From NCBI GenBank assembly GCA_963743875.1, contig CAVURM010000004.1, positions 1 to 64,000 on the forward strand: 64,000 bases of DNA, read 5' to 3'. This document shows positions 1 through 8,391 of this stretch, one piece after another. Origin of the DNA: RHKX01 sp963743875 (lineage in GTDB: Bacteria; Actinomycetota; Thermoleophilia; Solirubrobacterales; 70-9). Below the pieces are notes generated by a model, which had not been told where the DNA came from, ran no database searches, and was given only the letters and a program-made list of their open reading frames with translations. How positions within the stretch are numbered: position 1 is the stretch's first letter; each line of letters opens with the position of its first letter. A program made the position numbers and the translations under genes.

Positions 1-2293
1 ATCGGGTCGGGAAATCTGACTATGGCGGGGTGGCACGGCAACGCGGAAACGTGGACGGTGCTCCGAGCGGACGCCGACGGTGGGCCGGCAACATTGAGAG
101 AAGTCGCAGCCTTCCTCCGGGCGCTGGGTGCTAAGGCGACCCCGGGCGAAGGGGTCGTCCTGAGCGCTGGCGCGGGTCCCGCCCTGACGCGGGTCGCAGA
201 TGCCCTTGACCAGATGCCTGCAGAGGATCAGGGGCCAAGACTGCTTCATTCCCTCACGGACTCGATCGTCGCGCAGATCCCCGATGTGGAAGAGCCTGTC
301 GAAGAGCTCGTCCTGTACGCGCCATTTCACGATGCCGCGCTGGATGGGACCCGGCAGTTGCTCGATCGGCTGATCCGGCGTCCTGGACCGTCTTCGTGCA
401 GCCCGACACGGTGGTCGATGGCGATGCCCTCGAGGAGCTGTGCGAGAAGCGCGGTGGGCGTCTCGTCTGGGTTGCGCGCCAGGTCGAGCTCGATGACGGG
501 AGCACGATGAGCGACTCGCGCTACTGGCACGGGAAGCTCGTGCAGTGGCGGACCGCGTCGGGTGAGACCTGGGCGCTGACCGGAAGCCCGAACATCTCCC
601 GACCGGCGCTGCTGAAGGCAGTTGGGGACGGCGGGAACTGCGAGTTGGCGGTCCTGTCCAGAATCGACTTCGACCTGCGACCCGCAGAGGGCGATCCGCC
701 TCCAACTGGGATCTCCGGTCTGAATCCGCCGAGGCGCGAGCGCGACGAGCATCGGGGCCCGGTGCTTCTTTCGGCCCAAGCGGTGGCCGGGGAGGTGCTG
801 GTTGAGTTGATCGTTCCGCTTGGCGAAGGTGGCGTCTTCGAGCTATACGACATCACTGAAGACCGCTGGACTCGAACTGCCGACGTGGCAGCCGGCGAGG
901 AGATCTACAGCCTCGATATCGCTGCGGCGCCAGTGGGGCGCGCCCTGCGGATACGAACGGCAGGTGGCGCCACATCAAATGAGGTGTTCGTATCCGACCC
1001 GGAGCGGCTCGCCAGGCGCCAGCAACGGGCCATTGGCAAAGTCCGAAGTACTCCTGACCGCGTGGTTGAGGAGATGCTTGGCTCCCAGCTTCTCAGTGAC
1101 ATCGAGGAGCTTCGTGGTCATCTCCTGGTGGCAGGTGCGACGGTTCGTGCGCCAGGGGCTCGAGAGCCCAGATCCGGACCCTCCTTCTGACGTCGTTGCC
1201 CGACCCGCGCCCGGGCAAACGCTTGAGGACTTTCTGGAGGCTTGCGATCCAGTACTCGGTCAGCGGATGACTGAGTTCGCTTTGGTGCTTCCCGCGCTGC
1301 CTGGCGTTGGAGTTGCCGTTGAGGAAGAGGTAGGAACGCTCGATACCGACGAGGATGAGGACCCAGCTGAAACTCCCGAGGAGGTTGAGGAGCGGAAAAG
1401 GTCCATTCGGGAGCACTTAATCGAGCCACCCCAGACCAACGCGAGCGCTATCGGCAGTTCGTAGAGCGGCTCGTTGAGCGCTCATCGCAGTACCCGATGC
1501 TTATCCGCACCCTCGCGGTCCGGACTCTGCTTCATTCGGTCGACGCTGGACTATGGCCCGACGACAAATGGCCAGAGTTGCTCGCAGTTGCTTTGGAAGC
1601 GTTGACCTCGGAGGGGGACGAGCCCAACGAGTGGGAGCGGGGGGCCGCCGCAAGCCTGGCGGCCATGGGCCTCGCGAAATTGCGTTCAGACGTACCGAGG
1701 ATGAGTCGCATGGACGAGCACTGGCTCCGATACGAGCGAGTGGCCCAGAGCTTGCCTCCGCTGCTCGTGCACCGCGACGAGGAGCAGTTGCTCGAACTCG
1801 CAGGTGAGCTGTCTGGTCCGTTGGCGGGTGCACCGGGAGCTGCCGCCGCCGAGTTCGCGGCCGGTGAGGCACTCGACCCACCTCGGAGCGTCAAGAGGGC
1901 CGTGAGTCTGCTTGCAGAGGAGTACGACGATGTCGAAGCGCATGTCTCTGGCGACGCGACGATCGTCCTCGGCGATCCGATCAGCGGGTTGCCTGAGCCA
2001 TGGATGGCACGGGTGCTCAGCCTCGCGGACGAACAAGGTCCAATCTTTGCCCGGGGGACGACGAAGGAAGGTCGGAATGTGTTGGCGGCCTGGTGTGCGC
2101 CCTGGTTCGTTGTCGAACGGGATACGCAAGCCGGGAGAGGATGGTCAAGGCTTGGCGCGTCCAGACGCTCTACACGCTGACGACCGGGGGCGAATTCCCG
2201 CCCCCTGATGTCACGCCTTTCGGAACAGAGCACCTGCCAATTGAGGTGGCTGATCTCCTCGCTCTGGCGCGCGAAGATTCCGGCCTCGGTTAG
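1..2293 (+). pseudogene. Phospholipase D-like (HKD) protein, 5'-truncated and frame-broken
   Basis: The window starts inside this gene. The first residues read IGSGNLT followed by GWHGNAE, the usual tail of a first HKD active site. A second HKD-like site (WHGKLVQW, then TGSPNIS) lies near 520-600. PLD-family proteins cleave phosphodiesters of lipids or nucleic acids. Coding sense continues for about 760 codons only if one-base losses are accepted near 385, 1120, 1460 and 2135. The downstream part is an acidic region with no recognised domain. HNH and RecB-like nuclease neighbours suggest a nucleic-acid or defence role, which is inference. It is either a decaying gene or several read errors. 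Confidence 0.55.
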
Positions 2294-2367
2294 GCAGTAC
2301 CCAGGCCGGGCCGAGAGGCTCTCCAGCTCGGATCGGCTCGTGGCAACCGCAGTCAGGCTGAGATCTG

Positions 2368-2429
2368 CTCGACTATCCGCGCGTCGCGGCGACGAACAAA
2401 TCGGGTCGGGTATCGGATTTACCTGCGAC
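2368..2429. repeat. Imperfect direct repeat, left copy
   Basis: This copy begins CTCGACTATCCGCGCGTCGC. A matching stretch at 3038-3096 begins CTCGACTATTCGTGCGTCGC. The first 40 bases agree at roughly 85%, and both copies end in ACCTGCGAC. The copies are about 670 bases apart and bracket the HNH gene. The 2293-2573 interval otherwise shows no convincing gene. Confidence 0.5.
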
Positions 2430-2573
2430 GCACGGATCCGTCTCCAGGGCAGGCCGCTCTGCATGGCAAGCGGCGCTTAAGGGTGCCAAGGACTTTGCCG
2501 ATCAAGGCCAAGATGACCGGGACCAACTCCTCAGGAAAGTCCCTCGGTCGCGGACGAGCTCCGCGGGCTGGGT

Positions 2574-2951
2574 ATGAAGGGTGTCCTCGTACAGATGGCC
2601 GAGCGCGGCCAGCTCCTCGCCCTCAGGTGCGAGATGCCGCAGTGCTACCACCACAAGGGGCGCGGCGCATTCGATCCGGTCACGACGCCGCGCACCAAGT
2701 GGGCGCCCTCACCCGACCACTACCCGACCCTTAAGTCGGCGGGCGGACACCTCGTCCCCGCGAACGTTCGACTGGCCCACGTCGAGTGCAATCACGGGAT
2801 TACAACCGGCGGAAGCAGATCGGGGCGCTGCTCGCGAAAGGCAAGTCCCTCGCCGAGATCGCCGAGACTCTGAACCGCAAGGCTGTTCCCCCGGCCCACG
2901 GTACGGAACCCGTGGACGGCCGCCATGGTGCGCAAGGCCTACGTGTCGTAG
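2574..2951 (+). CDS. HNH-type nuclease with a recombinase-like C-terminal helix
   Basis: The protein has CEMPQC, then a PDHYP segment, then NVRLAHVECN, which together resemble the zinc-knuckle and HNH core of small HNH endonucleases. The tail (LLAKGKSLAEIAETLNRK, then PWTAAMVRK) resembles the helix-turn-helix end of serine recombinases, where it aids target recognition. Reading it whole requires a one-base loss near 2797 and a compensating gain near 2905, ending at TAG 2951. An in-frame stop at 2514 limits the start. ATG 2574 is the first good candidate, although coding sense begins slightly upstream. Imperfect direct repeats flank it. Function as a mobile or homing nuclease is inferred. Confidence 0.5.
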
Positions 2952-3037
2952 ATGCGATCGCGCTCGTCGTCGTCGTCTTCGACTAGTTCGCTTAGGACGA
3001 GAAGCGGTAGTCCGAGTCACGTACTCATGGGCACTCG

Positions 3038-3096
3038 CTCGACTATTCGTGCGTCGCAGCGAGAAACGAGTCGGGTCCCTGCTTCAAACCTGCGAC
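3038..3096. repeat. Imperfect direct repeat, right copy
   Basis: This is the partner of the repeat at 2368-2429, in the same orientation, downstream of the HNH gene. The two copies could be target or attachment-site duplications around a small mobile cassette, or an old duplication. No integrase or transposase lies between them. Confidence 0.5.
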
Positions 3097-4647
3097 CTGC
3101 TTCGACCTTCGATTTCTTCATCCCTCCGCAGCCACTCCATCACCGCCCAGGTCGCCTCCAGATCCTCGCGGTTGTAGGCGAGGATCTCGTCCATGATCGA
3201 GGCGCGTTCGAGTTCGTCGTCGGTCTCGGTCGCCTCGATGTACTTGGCCATCGACCACTCGCCGCCGAACTCGTCGAGCTGGCGTTCGTAGCCGGTCAGG
3301 GTCTCGATCCCCTTCAGGCCGTAGCCGGAGAGCGGGACGGCGACGGATGCGCGGGTGATCGGGAGGAGGTCGAGGAGGTTGCGCTTGACGCGCTCGGCGA
3401 CGCCGTCGCGGTCGCCGTAGCGCTCGAGGTAGAGGTTGATCTTGGTCTTCTCGTAGGAGGCCCAGTGGACGAAGGGGATGTCGCCGTGCTCGTGGAAGAT
3501 CTCGTCGGCCTTGCGGAGGAAGTCCTCCCAGCCCTCGCGGTCGCCGTCGCGGCCGAAGCCGGCGACACCGGCGCGGAAGGGGCCGGGGCTCTCGCCGAAC
3601 GGCTGCATGCCCCAGATGTAGATCTTCTCGAGCTCGTCGAGCTTCGGCTGCACTCCCTCGAGGTCGAACATCACGTAGGTGTCTGCTTGCGGGGATCTCG
3701 GGTGGGGCGATCAGGATCGGCCGGTCCTCGACGATCGCCCGGGCGTTGATCAGCATCCGCTCGGCACGATCGCCGACCGGCTTGGTCCCCTCGCCCCAGG
3801 GCCGCTCGAAGGCGGCGAGGCTCTCGGCGTCGAACTTCTCGAGCAGCTCCGGGAGGGTGCCGGCGCCTTGTCTGTGGAGCTCGGCGACGAGGCTCTGGTC
3901 GACCCCGGGCAGCAGGCCGACGTCCTGGCGCTCCTCCGCCATCGGCCAGCAGTGGGAGTGGAAGCTGCAGCGCGAGCACTTCGAGACGCCGACGTATTCG
4001 GTCGGCGGCTCGGTGGAGCTCCGCGCCACGAGCATCTCCTCGAAGGTCGCGAGCGCGTCGCCTCCACCTTCGTATTCGATGTCGTGGATCTGGTCGGTCC
4101 CGGTGTGGACCTGGAGGGCGACGGGCGGCTCGCCGAAGTTCTGCTCATAGAGCCAGCCGTAGGTCTCGAGCTGGAGGCGGACGTGCTCGGTGGAGGGGCC
4201 GCCGATCGTGCGGTTGAGCTTCGAGTCGCGGATCGCGTAGCCGCTGCGGGCGGGGAGCATGAAGTCGGGGAGGCCGATGATCTCGACGCGCCGGCCGGCG
4301 AGGGTGGTCTCGGCGCGGAGGTGGCCCTGGTAGATGACCCGCTCGACGAAGCCGACCTCCTCGATCGTCGCCGCGGGCTGCTCGGCCCAGGGGAGCTTGC
4401 CGATGTCGATGTGGTTGGGGAAGCGCTCGAGGTGGCGGCGCTCGTGCTCGATGCCGAGGCGCATCAGCATCTCGCCGAAGGCGCTCGGCGGGTCCTCGGC
4501 GACGTCTCCCTGCTCCCGCAGCCAGACGCGCAACCCGCAGGTCGAGGGCTTCAGGTAGCCGTAGAAGCCGCTCGGGATGAGTTGCGGGAGCGGCGCTTGC
4601 TCTTCTTCCTCCGCTTCCATCATTGCTGAGGAGGTTCTATCCGACAT
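3084..4647 (-). CDS. TM0106-family RecB/Cas4-like nuclease with RNase H-like C-terminus
   Basis: The N-terminal half carries a PD-(D/E)XK-like core (GLPDFMLPARSGYAIRDSKL) and a Cas4/AddB-like cysteine cluster (KCSRCSFHSHC). It is followed by a helix-hairpin-helix-like segment. The C-terminal part carries MFDLEGV and YNREDLEATW, typical of the RNase_H_2 (DEDD-type) exonuclease domain of this family. A one-base insertion near 3690 separates the two parts; read across it the protein is about 520 aa. Its start overlaps the stop of the upstream unknown gene (4637-5320) by 11 bases, implying co-translation. ATG 4623 is an alternative start. The family is predicted to be a nuclease; its biological role is unknown. 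Confidence 0.75.
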
Positions 4648-5320
4648 CGGTGGGTTGGTCGGGATCGTTTGGCTTTGCCCGCTCGGCGTCGGCCTCCTCG
4701 GCGAGCGCCGCCGGCAGGCTGGTCGGGAAGTTGATCTCGCGGTAGCGGTCGGGCGTCGGGCCGTCGGAGGCCCAGCTCGCGGTCAGCGATCCGTGGGTCT
4801 GGACCTCGGGATTCCAGGCGGACTGCAGTCGCGAGTAGGTGACGGTGCAGACCTCGACGTTCATCGGGTACTGCTCCAGCACCGGAAGCTGACTCTCCAG
4901 CGACGAGCCGCCGAGGACCGTGATCACGAGCTTGTAGTCGAGGTCGATCTCCTCGCAGTTCTCGCGAAGGATTGCGAGGCGGTCGTCGTCGAGCTTCTCG
5001 AGCTCGACCCATTCGGAGAAGAGCAGGTCCGGCAGCAGGTCCTCGGCAAGCTCGATGGTCGTCTCGTCGCGCAGGACCCTGCAGGCGAGCAGGAGGATGC
5101 CGTCGGCGAGGATCTGCTCGGGACGGCTCGGGATCCAGGTGACGGGCTCGGTGGCCCACTCGGGTTGCTCGTCCTCCTTACCGGTCGGTGACGGATCGAA
5201 GGGCTTGAGGATCCAGGCGGGCCGGGAGTTCTCGTGGAGCCACATCGTGTGGGAGGGAGCGAGGCCGGCGTGGTAGGTGTCCTCCCAGCCGATCGCGATG
5301 TGTGCGGTCATCGATCCCAT
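4637..5320 (-). CDS. Hypothetical protein paired with the RecB-like nuclease
   Basis: This 227-aa soluble acidic protein is not recognised. It starts MGSMTAHIAIGW; ATG 5320 is preferred over the in-frame TTG at 5503, which would overlap the divergent antitoxin promoter. It has a hydrophobic IDLDYKLVITVLGG segment and a proline-rich C-terminal tail. Its stop lies inside the start region of the nuclease gene, so the two are probably translated together and may act together. Confidence 0.6.
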   Translation of the reverse strand: MGSMTAHIAIGWEDTYHAGLAPSHTMWLHENSRPAWILKPFDPSPTGKEDEQPEWATEPVTWIPSRPEQILADGILLLACRVLRDETTIELAEDLLPDLLFSEWVELEKLDDDRLAILRENCEEIDLDYKLVITVLGGSSLESQLPVLEQYPMNVEVCTVTYSRLQSAWNPEVQTHGSLTASWASDGPTPDRYREINFPTSLPAALAEEADAERAKPNDPDQPTDVG

Positions 5321-5460
5321 GGGGGTCCTTCGAGGGATTGAGGGGAGCGGCGGGGGAACTTCTTCACGATGGTTCAGTCGTTCATCAACCCCTCGTCCTG
5401 ACGCCTGATCCGATGAGTCTGTTGGCGCGCGCGTATGGCAAGGCGGGTCGTTTCCCGCTA

Positions 5461-5496
5461 TACAAAAGTAGCCAAGGTTGCTATATTCACCTAGCC
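5461..5496 (+). promoter_or_regulatory. Promoter/operator of the first VapBC locus
   Basis: An AT-rich patch in GC-rich DNA holds TATATT about 10 bases before the antitoxin ATG. An overlapping imperfect palindrome, TAGCCAAGGTTGCTA, is the kind of site a VapB antitoxin could use for autoregulation. The assignment rests only on base composition and symmetry. Confidence 0.4.
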
Positions 5497-5730
5497 ATGG
5501 CAAGCGGCCCCCAGATGCATCGAACGACCGTCGACATCGACGTACCTGCCTTCAACGGGGCGCGCGACGTTCTCGGGACCGACGGCTACAAGGAGACGAT
5601 CAACGGGGCGTTGCGAGCGGTTAGCCAGAGCGAGCGCCTGCGACGCGGAGCTGCCTTGATCCGGTCGGGAGAGATTGGTCTGACAACTCCGGAAGAGCTT
5701 GCGGAGATGAGACGACCGCGGGTCGAGTGA
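5497..5730 (+). CDS. vapB: VapB-type antitoxin
   Basis: This 77-aa protein has the VapB N-terminal pattern HRTTVDIDVPAFNGARDVLG followed by GYKETINGALR, a ribbon-helix-helix-type DNA-binding region. The C-terminal tail would bind the toxin. ATG 5497 follows an AT-rich promoter; ATG 5515 is an alternative start. Its TGA overlaps the GTG of the downstream PIN-domain gene by 4 bases, the normal type II toxin-antitoxin arrangement. Confidence 0.8.
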   Translation: MASGPQMHRTTVDIDVPAFNGARDVLGTDGYKETINGALRAVSQSERLRRGAALIRSGEIGLTTPEELAEMRRPRVE

Positions 5731-6161
5731 TCCGGTACCTCGCCGATAGCTCGATCTGGGCTTGGGCGGACAAGAAGGATCGTCCTGACATCCGCCGAAA
5801 GCTGGCCACTCGGTATGAGGCAGGCGAAATCGTGACCTGCGTTCCGGTGGTTCTCGAATCGATGCATCGCCCTGAGACTCCCGCTCAGTACGAAGAGCGC
5901 TTCCAAGCGTTCTTCGAGCCCCTCGACCGCGTTCCGCTCGAGGACGCCGCCGTCGAGCGTGCGCTTGAAGTCCAGCGCCAGTTGGCCATTCGGCCGCATG
6001 GAAACCACCGCCGACCGGCGGTTGACTTCCTGATTGCCTCCGCGGCCGAAGCAGCCGGCGAAGGAATCGTCCTCTGGTTCTTCGATCGTGATCTTCAGGT
6101 GATCTGCGAGCACACGGGCCAACCATTCGAGGCTGAGGAATCGACGGGTCCTGGCCACTGA
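5727..6161 (+). CDS. vapC: VapC-type PIN-domain ribonuclease toxin
   Basis: This 144-aa protein has the acidic residues expected of a PIN nuclease: the first Asp in LADSS, Glu in VVLESMH, Asp in VDFLIAS and the final Asp in FFDRDL. VapC toxins cleave tRNA or rRNA with Mg2+ and are neutralised by VapB. The GTG start overlaps the antitoxin stop (GTGA), so both are co-translated. No frame damage is visible. Confidence 0.85.
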   Translation: MIRYLADSSIWAWADKKDRPDIRRKLATRYEAGEIVTCVPVVLESMHRPETPAQYEERFQAFFEPLDRVPLEDAAVERALEVQRQLAIRPHGNHRRPAVDFLIASAAEAAGEGIVLWFFDRDLQVICEHTGQPFEAEESTGPGH

Positions 6162-6167
6162 GCAGGT

Positions 6168-6188
6168 TGCTCAGAATCGTCCGACGCA
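6168..6188. repeat. Possible partial insertion-sequence end motif
   Basis: TGCTCAGAATCGTCCGACG resembles TGTTCAGAATCGTCACACC at 7320-7340, part of the tandem motif seen at three other places in this window. This single copy is weak and could be chance. Confidence 0.25.
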
Positions 6189-6221
6189 AATGTCGCCGTT
6201 GCCACCCTCGATGCAGTTGGC

Positions 6222-6503
6222 GTGCACGTCCGGCTGCCGATCGTGGACGCGATGCTGCAGCGCGATCGCATCGACTCCAGCGGGGACAAGGTCACCTTCG
6301 AGGCGAAGCTCTCCGACCTTCCCGACGGCGTCATGGTCCTGCCGGGTCCGGAGGGGGCGCCGCATCTCGTCGAGTCGGGACGGCTGCGTTCGTGGAGCTT
6401 GACGGGCTACGGCGAGCCGGCCGGCGGTCCCGCGGAGGTGACCGTCCTGACGCCGCGCTCTGTGGTCAGGACGTTCGCGTCCGGGTTCAAACCGGCCTTC
6501 TGA
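6222..6503 (+). CDS. Hypothetical protein, possibly a 5'-truncated remnant
   Basis: The 93-aa frame reads VHVRLPIVDAMLQRDRID and later VTVLTPRSVVRTF and has good codon character. The frame is open upstream to about 6160 (SSDANVAVATLDAVG) without ATG, GTG or TTG, and the VapC stop and an IS-end-like motif lie there. It may therefore be the 3' remnant of a longer gene. GTG 6222 is the only start within it that fits. Function is unknown. Confidence 0.4.
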   Translation: MHVRLPIVDAMLQRDRIDSSGDKVTFEAKLSDLPDGVMVLPGPEGAPHLVESGRLRSWSLTGYGEPAGGPAEVTVLTPRSVVRTFASGFKPAF

Positions 6504-6584
6504 CGGTCCGGCCGCATGGCTCTGGGGTGTAGGCCGGCCGCGCTCGGCATGACCGCCGGCGAAACTTCGATCGGCGACTCCGGT

Positions 6585-6965
6585 TCAGGCGCGGATGAGG
6601 CCTGGAATCTCCAGACGCTCAAAATCCCGGTCCCTGGCGAAAAGGTGAAGGCCGTGAGAGAGCGCCGTGGCGGCGATGAGTGTGTCGGCGACCTTCGGAC
6701 GCCCTCCGGTCCGACGCCGGGCCTCGGCGACCAGTCGGCCGTAGTGGGGTGCGACACGGGCATCGATCGGGAGGGCTTCGAAGGAGCGCTCCGCGTTGAC
6801 GAGGACGTTCAACCGGCCCGCTCGGGTCTTGTCGTCCGCGATCAGGACGCCGTGATGCAGCTCGCACAGGGTCACGGTGGAGATGGCGACCTGATCGGGT
6901 AATTCGAGGTCCTCCCCAGCGGCCACCGCAATCACGACGGACGTATCGAGGAGACCTCGACTCAC
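6585..6965 (-). CDS. vapC: PIN-domain toxin (VapC/FitB type)
   Basis: This 126-aa PIN-domain protein has Asp in LLDTSV, Glu in TLCELHHG, Asp in VADTLIAATA and Asp in ARDRDFERL. The GTG start directly follows the antitoxin TGA with no spacing. The expected activity is sequence- or structure-specific RNA cleavage blocked by the adjacent Phd-like antitoxin. Confidence 0.85.
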   Translation of the reverse strand: MSRGLLDTSVVIAVAAGEDLELPDQVAISTVTLCELHHGVLIADDKTRAGRLNVLVNAERSFEALPIDARVAPHYGRLVAEARRRTGGRPKVADTLIAATALSHGLHLFARDRDFERLEIPGLIRA

Positions 6966-7235
6966 TCAGCTGCGCTGACCATCGAAGGGATCGATAGCCA
7001 GGTCCTCCCCTGAGGACCGGAGATCCGCGGCAAGGTCGTCGCCGGGATCGAGGGAGCCCCGCATCCGCGCGAGGAACTCCTCGCGCGGGACGAAGGTCCG
7101 TTGCGAAGGAACCGGGCCGAGCTCGGCGACTGGGTGGCCGTGAACCGTGATGGTCAGCCGCTCGCCGGCCTCGACGCGGCGGAGTAGCGCAGCTGTCTCG
7201 TTCCTCAATGCGCGCTGCGGAACCTCTGTAGCCAT
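6966..7235 (-). CDS. Phd/YefM-type antitoxin
   Basis: This 89-aa protein begins VPQRALRNETAALLRRVEAG and continues to ITVHGHPVAELGP, the Phd/YefM DNA-binding fold signature. The acidic C-terminus is typical of the toxin-binding tail. It lies immediately upstream of the PIN toxin on the same strand. Stop TGA and toxin GTG are adjacent. Confidence 0.85.
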   Translation of the reverse strand: MATEVPQRALRNETAALLRRVEAGERLTITVHGHPVAELGPVPSQRTFVPREEFLARMRGSLDPGDDLAADLRSSGEDLAIDPFDGQRS

Positions 7236-7301
7236 ACGGCTACATCATACACACGCTCCTCCGCCGAGAGCTCGGCCCCCGAGGAGTAGGTCGCTCCGTC
7301 G

Positions 7302-7380
7302 TTTGGGACACCGGCTGACTGTTCAGAATCGTCACACCTCGTTACGGAATTGGCACACGGCGTGTCCCACAAGTCACGCC
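7302..7380. repeat. Tandem insertion-sequence-end-like motifs
   Basis: Units TGTTCAGAATCGTCACACC and GTTACGGAATTGGCACACGG are spaced 21 bases between their GAAT cores, flanked by GGGACACC and GTGTCCCACAAGTCACG. The same GAATYGGCACA core, about 22 bases from a second copy, recurs near 16526-16562 and singly at 10509. Multiple transposase-binding repeats at the ends occur in some IS families such as IS21. No transposase is present here. Confidence 0.45.
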
Positions 7381-7400
7381 TTGCCGGGCACGATTGGCGC

Positions 7401-7799
7401 ATGGAGAAGCGGCCGTTCACATTTGACGAAGCGGAGTACCGATTGCGGAGGGTGCTCGCCGAGGAGGGCTACGCCCAGCCAGATGAGGTTCGCCGGGGAC
7501 CGGGGCCGAGCGAGATCACGTTGGCCTGGGAGGGCCACGATCCGATCACGATGGACATGGCCAAGTACCCGGAGCGCATCGACCGGATCGAGCAGTCGAT
7601 CGAAGGACGGTCAGCCACGGTCGCCGAGGTCACGGCGAAGATGTCGACGATCATCGCCGACGCCGGCCTGCGCAAGCCGGACGCGATCCAACCCGGCCCC
7701 GAACCCCACGAGGTCAGCTTCATCTGGGTCGAGGAGAAGGTGATGGTCATCGTCGACCGCAGGGAAGCGGTGAGCGCCGATTTGCTCGAGGCCGCTTGA
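7401..7799 (+). CDS. Hypothetical protein built from two internal repeats
   Basis: This 132-aa protein starts MEKRPFTFDEAEY. It contains two related halves. The first has LAEEGYAQPDEVRRGPGPSE, then ITLAWEG. The second has IADAGLRKPDAIQPGPEPHE, then VSFIWVE. The shared pattern is A-x2-G-x3-PD-x2-x2-GP-x-P-x-E followed by an aromatic beta strand. It lies upstream of a DUF2283-like gene on the same strand with 42 bases between. Function is unknown. Confidence 0.6.
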   Translation: MEKRPFTFDEAEYRLRRVLAEEGYAQPDEVRRGPGPSEITLAWEGHDPITMDMAKYPERIDRIEQSIEGRSATVAEVTAKMSTIIADAGLRKPDAIQPGPEPHEVSFIWVEEKVMVIVDRREAVSADLLEAA

Positions 7800-7841
7800 T
7801 TCGAACCTCACACGATTGATGAGCGAAGATTGGTGGCAGCG

Positions 7842-8114
7842 ATGATCCAGGTGGGCAATCACGAGTTCGACGGCGAGCGCTACGACTCCGACGGCGATGT
7901 CCTCTACCTGACGCGGGGCGACGAGCAGATCGCGTCGAGCACGTTTGCGACCCCGGAAGGCCACGCCGTCCGTCTCGACGCGGCTGGCGATGTCATTGGC
8001 TTGACCATCGTCAACGCAAAGTGGTTGTTGGATCGCGACGGGAAGCTTGTCGTGACGATTCCGGAGCGAGTGGAGCTGCCCCGCGCCGACCTCGATCCAG
8101 CCTTGATCGGCTGA
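7842..8114 (+). CDS. DUF2283-family protein
   Basis: This 90-aa protein has the pattern YDSDGDVLYLTRG, then RLDAAGDVIGLTIVNAKWLL, as in small DUF2283 proteins of unknown function that often sit near toxin-antitoxin or DUF4258 genes. ATG 7842 is preferred; GTG 7830 is in frame. It probably forms a unit with the gene ending at 7799. Confidence 0.65.
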   Translation: MIQVGNHEFDGERYDSDGDVLYLTRGDEQIASSTFATPEGHAVRLDAAGDVIGLTIVNAKWLLDRDGKLVVTIPERVELPRADLDPALIG

Positions 8115-8154
8115 TGTGGATCCTTTGACTAGTGGGCCGTACATTCGGAACTCA

Positions 8155-8391
8155 ATGAGCGATACGACGAACATCGAAGTCCGACTCACCACGCAGGAGT
8201 GGTCACGAATTGAGTTCGCCGCGGGGCTCTCGAATGAGCCGGTCTCCAACTTCGTGGTCAGAGCGGCAAACGAGCGCGCCAACGACGTGATCGAGGACAC
8301 TTCCACCACGGTTGTTCCAGCTGAGTACTTCGACAGGTTGCTGACGACTATTGATGAGCCGGATCCGGCCCCCGGCTACAAGACGCGGTGA
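8155..8391 (+). CDS. Orphan TacA/DUF1778-like antitoxin
   Basis: This 78-aa protein begins NIEVRLTTQEWSRIEFAAGL and continues to SNFVVRAANERANDVIED, which matches the ribbon-helix-helix DUF1778 (TacA) pattern. The tail contains VVPAEYFDRLLTTID, resembling the toxin-wrapping segment. TacA partners are GNAT acetyltransferases that modify aminoacyl-tRNA, but no GNAT gene follows; the next gene is convergent. It may be an orphan or anti-toxin remnant. Confidence 0.65.
   Translation: MSDTTNIEVRLTTQEWSRIEFAAGLSNEPVSNFVVRAANERANDVIEDTSTTVVPAEYFDRLLTTIDEPDPAPGYKTR

Noticed and set aside
3679..4629. Plus-strand 316-aa open frame opposite the RecB-like nuclease
   Set aside because: It is the antisense shadow of the nuclease gene, with Leu/Gly/Val/Glu-rich composition and no domain. 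The minus-strand protein has clear motifs.
7346..7372. Sigma-54 promoter at GGAATTGGCACA
   Set aside because: The -24-like TGGCAC is present but there is no TTGC at the -12 spacing at any of the three copies, and no sigma-54 activator is nearby.
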